Assembly (NCBI GenBank): GCA_017476965.1
Contig: JAFUXX010000329.1
Coordinates: 1-7,179 of the forward strand
DNA: 7,179 nucleotides
Source of the DNA: Kiritimatiellia bacterium
GTDB taxonomy: Bacteria; Verrucomicrobiota; Kiritimatiellia; RFP12; UBA3636
Direction of reading: 5' to 3'
In this document: in pieces, positions 5,858-7,179 of the stretch
Layout: each line of letters begins with the position of its first letter
Numbering within the stretch: position 1 is the stretch's first letter
Program-made: the position numbers and the translations under genes
The notes under the pieces: model-generated
Database searches by the model: none
Seen by the model: the letters and a program-made list of their open reading frames with translations, nothing else
Told to the model about the DNA's origin: nothing

Positions 5858-6733
5858 TCAGAGCGGGCCGCCGGCGGCCTTCACGGCGTTGGCCATGAGC
5901 ATGGCGATCGTCATGGGGCCGACACCGCCGGGGACGGGGGTGATCATGGAAGCGACGGGCGCGACGGCGTCGAAATCGACGTCGCCGACGAGGCGGTAGC
6001 CGCGCTTCTTCGTGGCGTCGGGGACGCGGTTCACGCCGACGTCTACCACGACCGCGCCGGGCTTCACCATGCCGGCGCCGACGGTTCCGGGGCGGCCGGC
6101 CGCCACCACGAGAATGTCCGCCTGGCGCGTGAAAGCGCAGAGATCGGGCGTGGCGGTGTGGCAGAGCGTGACGGTCGCGTTGCCGCCGCGGCCCTTGCGC
6201 GCGAGGAGCGCGGCGACGGGCTTGCCGACGATGTTGCTGCGGCCGACGACCACGACGTGCTTGCCGGCGGGATCGACGCCGCTGCGCATGAGCAGCTCGA
6301 CGATGCCGGCGGGCGTGCACGGCACGAAACCGGGCAGGCCGATGACGAGATTGCCGAGAGAGACCGGGTGGAAGCCGTCGACGTCCTTTTCCGGCGGGAT
6401 GGCTCGGATCACGGCCTGCTCGTCGATCCCGCGGGGCAGGGGAAGCTGCACGAGGATGCCGTCCACCGACGGATCGGCGCCGAGGCGGCGCACGGCGGAG
6501 AGAATCTCCTCCTGCGACGACTCGGCCGGCATCCTGACAGGGATCGAGCGGATGCCGCATTCGGCGCAGGCGCGCTCCTTGGCCGTCACGTACGAAACGG
6601 AGGCCGGGTTTTCGCCGACGAGGACGACGGCAAGGCCGGGAGCGGAGCCGCGGGCGGCGGCGACCGCGGCCGCGGCGCGGGCCGCTTCCTCGCGGATGGA
6701 GGCGGCAACGGACTTTCCGTCGATGATCTTCAT
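5858..6733 (-). CDS. folD: Bifunctional methylenetetrahydrofolate dehydrogenase/cyclohydrolase FolD
   Basis: This 291-residue protein has the usual FolD length. It interconverts 5,10-methylene-THF, 5,10-methenyl-THF and 10-formyl-THF in the cytoplasm with NADP or NAD, supplying one-carbon units for purine, fMet and thymidylate synthesis. The catalytic segment [10 protein letters not shown] carries Y48 and K52. [11 protein letters not shown] (90-100, Q96) and KDVDGFHP (116-123) are the folate-site motifs. [12 protein letters not shown] (161-172) is the Rossmann nucleotide-binding loop, and [14 protein letters not shown] (267-280) closes the C-terminus. All expected key residues are present, so the enzyme should be active. 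The ATG at 6733 overlaps the DUF1846 stop by ATGA and gives the standard MKIIDGK start. No Shine-Dalgarno motif is seen upstream. The next gene follows after 52 bp on the same strand. Confidence 0.97.
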   Translation of the reverse strand: MKIIDGKSVAASIREEAARAAAAVAAARGSAPGLAVVLVGENPASVSYVTAKERACAECGIRSIPVRMPAESSQEEILSAVRRLGADPSVDGILVQLPLPRGIDEQAVIRAIPPEKDVDGFHPVSLGNLVIGLPGFVPCTPAGIVELLMRSGVDPAGKHVVVVGRSNIVGKPVAALLARKGRGGNATVTLCHTATPDLCAFTRQADILVVAAGRPGTVGAGMVKPGAVVVDVGVNRVPDATKKRGYRLVGDVDFDAVAPVASMITPVPGGVGPMTIAMLMANAVKAAGGPL

Positions 6734-7179
6734 TTGCGGCTCTGGAGGCGTTGGGGTTTGGCCGGGAAGCGCGGATCGTTGGTGACGCGGAGCCCGAGGC
6801 GGCGGAGGCCTTCGGCGTCCGACGCGCTCGTGAGGTGCGTCATGTGCATTTCGCAGCCGTGCAGCGCGGGCAGCTTTTCGAGGGCGAGCGCGGCGACGCT
6901 GTTCATGTTCGCCGAAATGGCGAGGGCGATGAGCAGCTCCTCGACGTTGAGGTTGGAGCTGCGGCGGCCGAGCAGGCCGGCCTTCATTTCCGTAACGGAG
7001 CGCACGACGGCGGCCGGGAGCAGGTCGAGCGAATCCGGGATGCCGGCGAGCTTTTTCACCGCGTTGAGGATTGCGGCCGAACCGCTGCGCAGCAGGCGCG
7101 AATTGCGGCCGGTGACGATGGAGCCGTCCGGCAGCGCTATCGCCGCCGCGCAGCAGGAGCCGCCGAAGCCGCGGCCCTC
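6730..7179 (-). CDS. DUF1846 (UPF0371) family protein, C-terminal part only
   Basis: The frame is open from the right edge to the TGA at 6732-6730, giving 150 visible residues; the 5' part lies outside the window. Visible residues begin [19 protein letters not shown], followed by [11 protein letters not shown] and [17 protein letters not shown] helical stretch with [20 protein letters not shown] comes next, then [32 protein letters not shown] near the end. These match the C-terminal pattern I recall for DUF1846/UPF0371 proteins (LPDG.IVTGK, GCE.H.TH, GLRRLG...TSDP.F). The function of the family is not established. A GTG at 7059 (the V of VKKLAG) is internal to the conserved region and should not be taken as the start. 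The gene is the most upstream visible member of the - strand run and overlaps folD by four bases. Confidence 0.85.
   Translation of the reverse strand, partial: EGRGFGGSCCAAAIALPDGSIVTGRNSRLLRSGSAAILNAVKKLAGIPDSLDLLPAAVVRSVTEMKAGLLGRRSSNLNVEELLIALAISANMNSVAALALEKLPALHGCEMHMTHLTSASDAEGLRRLGLRVTNDPRFPAKPQRLQSRK

Noticed and set aside
5866..5879. CCGCCGGCGG string near the folD end as a partial copy of the repeat
   Set aside because: It lacks the ATGGTA loop and the 12-base tail, and encodes the ordinary FolD C-terminus (AAGGPL).
4537..5898. Long + strand open frame antisense to the start of the hydrolase gene and the end of folD (453 codons)
   Set aside because: It crosses two well-supported - strand genes and has low-complexity composition with no recognisable motifs.

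Overview
This 7.2 kb, very GC-rich bacterial window holds six protein-coding genes packed almost end to end. One gene, rmuC, is on the + strand and enters from the left edge. The other five form a single - strand run that reads from the right edge towards the middle. In transcription order they are: the 3' part of a DUF1846/UPF0371 gene (7179-6730), folD (6733-5858), a large secreted glycoside-hydrolase-like gene (5805-2986), an ldcA-type LD-carboxypeptidase gene (2989-2045) and a glycerophosphodiester phosphodiesterase gene (2048-1200). rmuC and the phosphodiesterase gene converge on a 13-bp gap, which lies within the right arm of a GC-rich hairpin.

Three of the four junctions in the - strand run are 4-bp ATGA overlaps (DUF1846/folD, hydrolase/ldcA, ldcA/GDPD). 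The fourth is a 52-bp gap between folD and the hydrolase. No visible start has a convincing Shine-Dalgarno sequence, so translational coupling probably matters. Functionally the run mixes one-carbon metabolism (folD) with what may be an envelope or glycan salvage module: an exported hydrolase, a murein-peptide carboxypeptidase and a phosphodiester hydrolase. That functional link is inference.

The most unusual element is a 32-bp palindromic repeat at three sites (2451-2482, 3731-3762, 3779-3810), 31/32 or 32/32 identical. It lies inside two unrelated coding sequences and is always read in the same frame, as the peptide ASVAPPVPSGG (ASF... in one copy). Its codons differ from the GC-ending codons around it, and it is stop-free in all six frames. 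It sits in low-complexity Pro/Gly/Ala linkers: one copy in a loop of LdcA and two copies between the catalytic and C-terminal domains of the hydrolase. This looks like a small dispersed DNA element that is tolerated within genes, comparable in principle to Rickettsia palindromic elements.

The organism cannot be identified with certainty. High GC, missing Shine-Dalgarno motifs, an agarase-like secreted hydrolase and in-frame linker repeats would fit a PVC-group bacterium (Lentisphaerota, Kiritimatiellota, Verrucomicrobiota or Planctomycetota). This is a weak inference. There is no sign of rRNA, tRNA, transposase, phage or CRISPR genes, and there are no gene-free stretches longer than about 55 bp.
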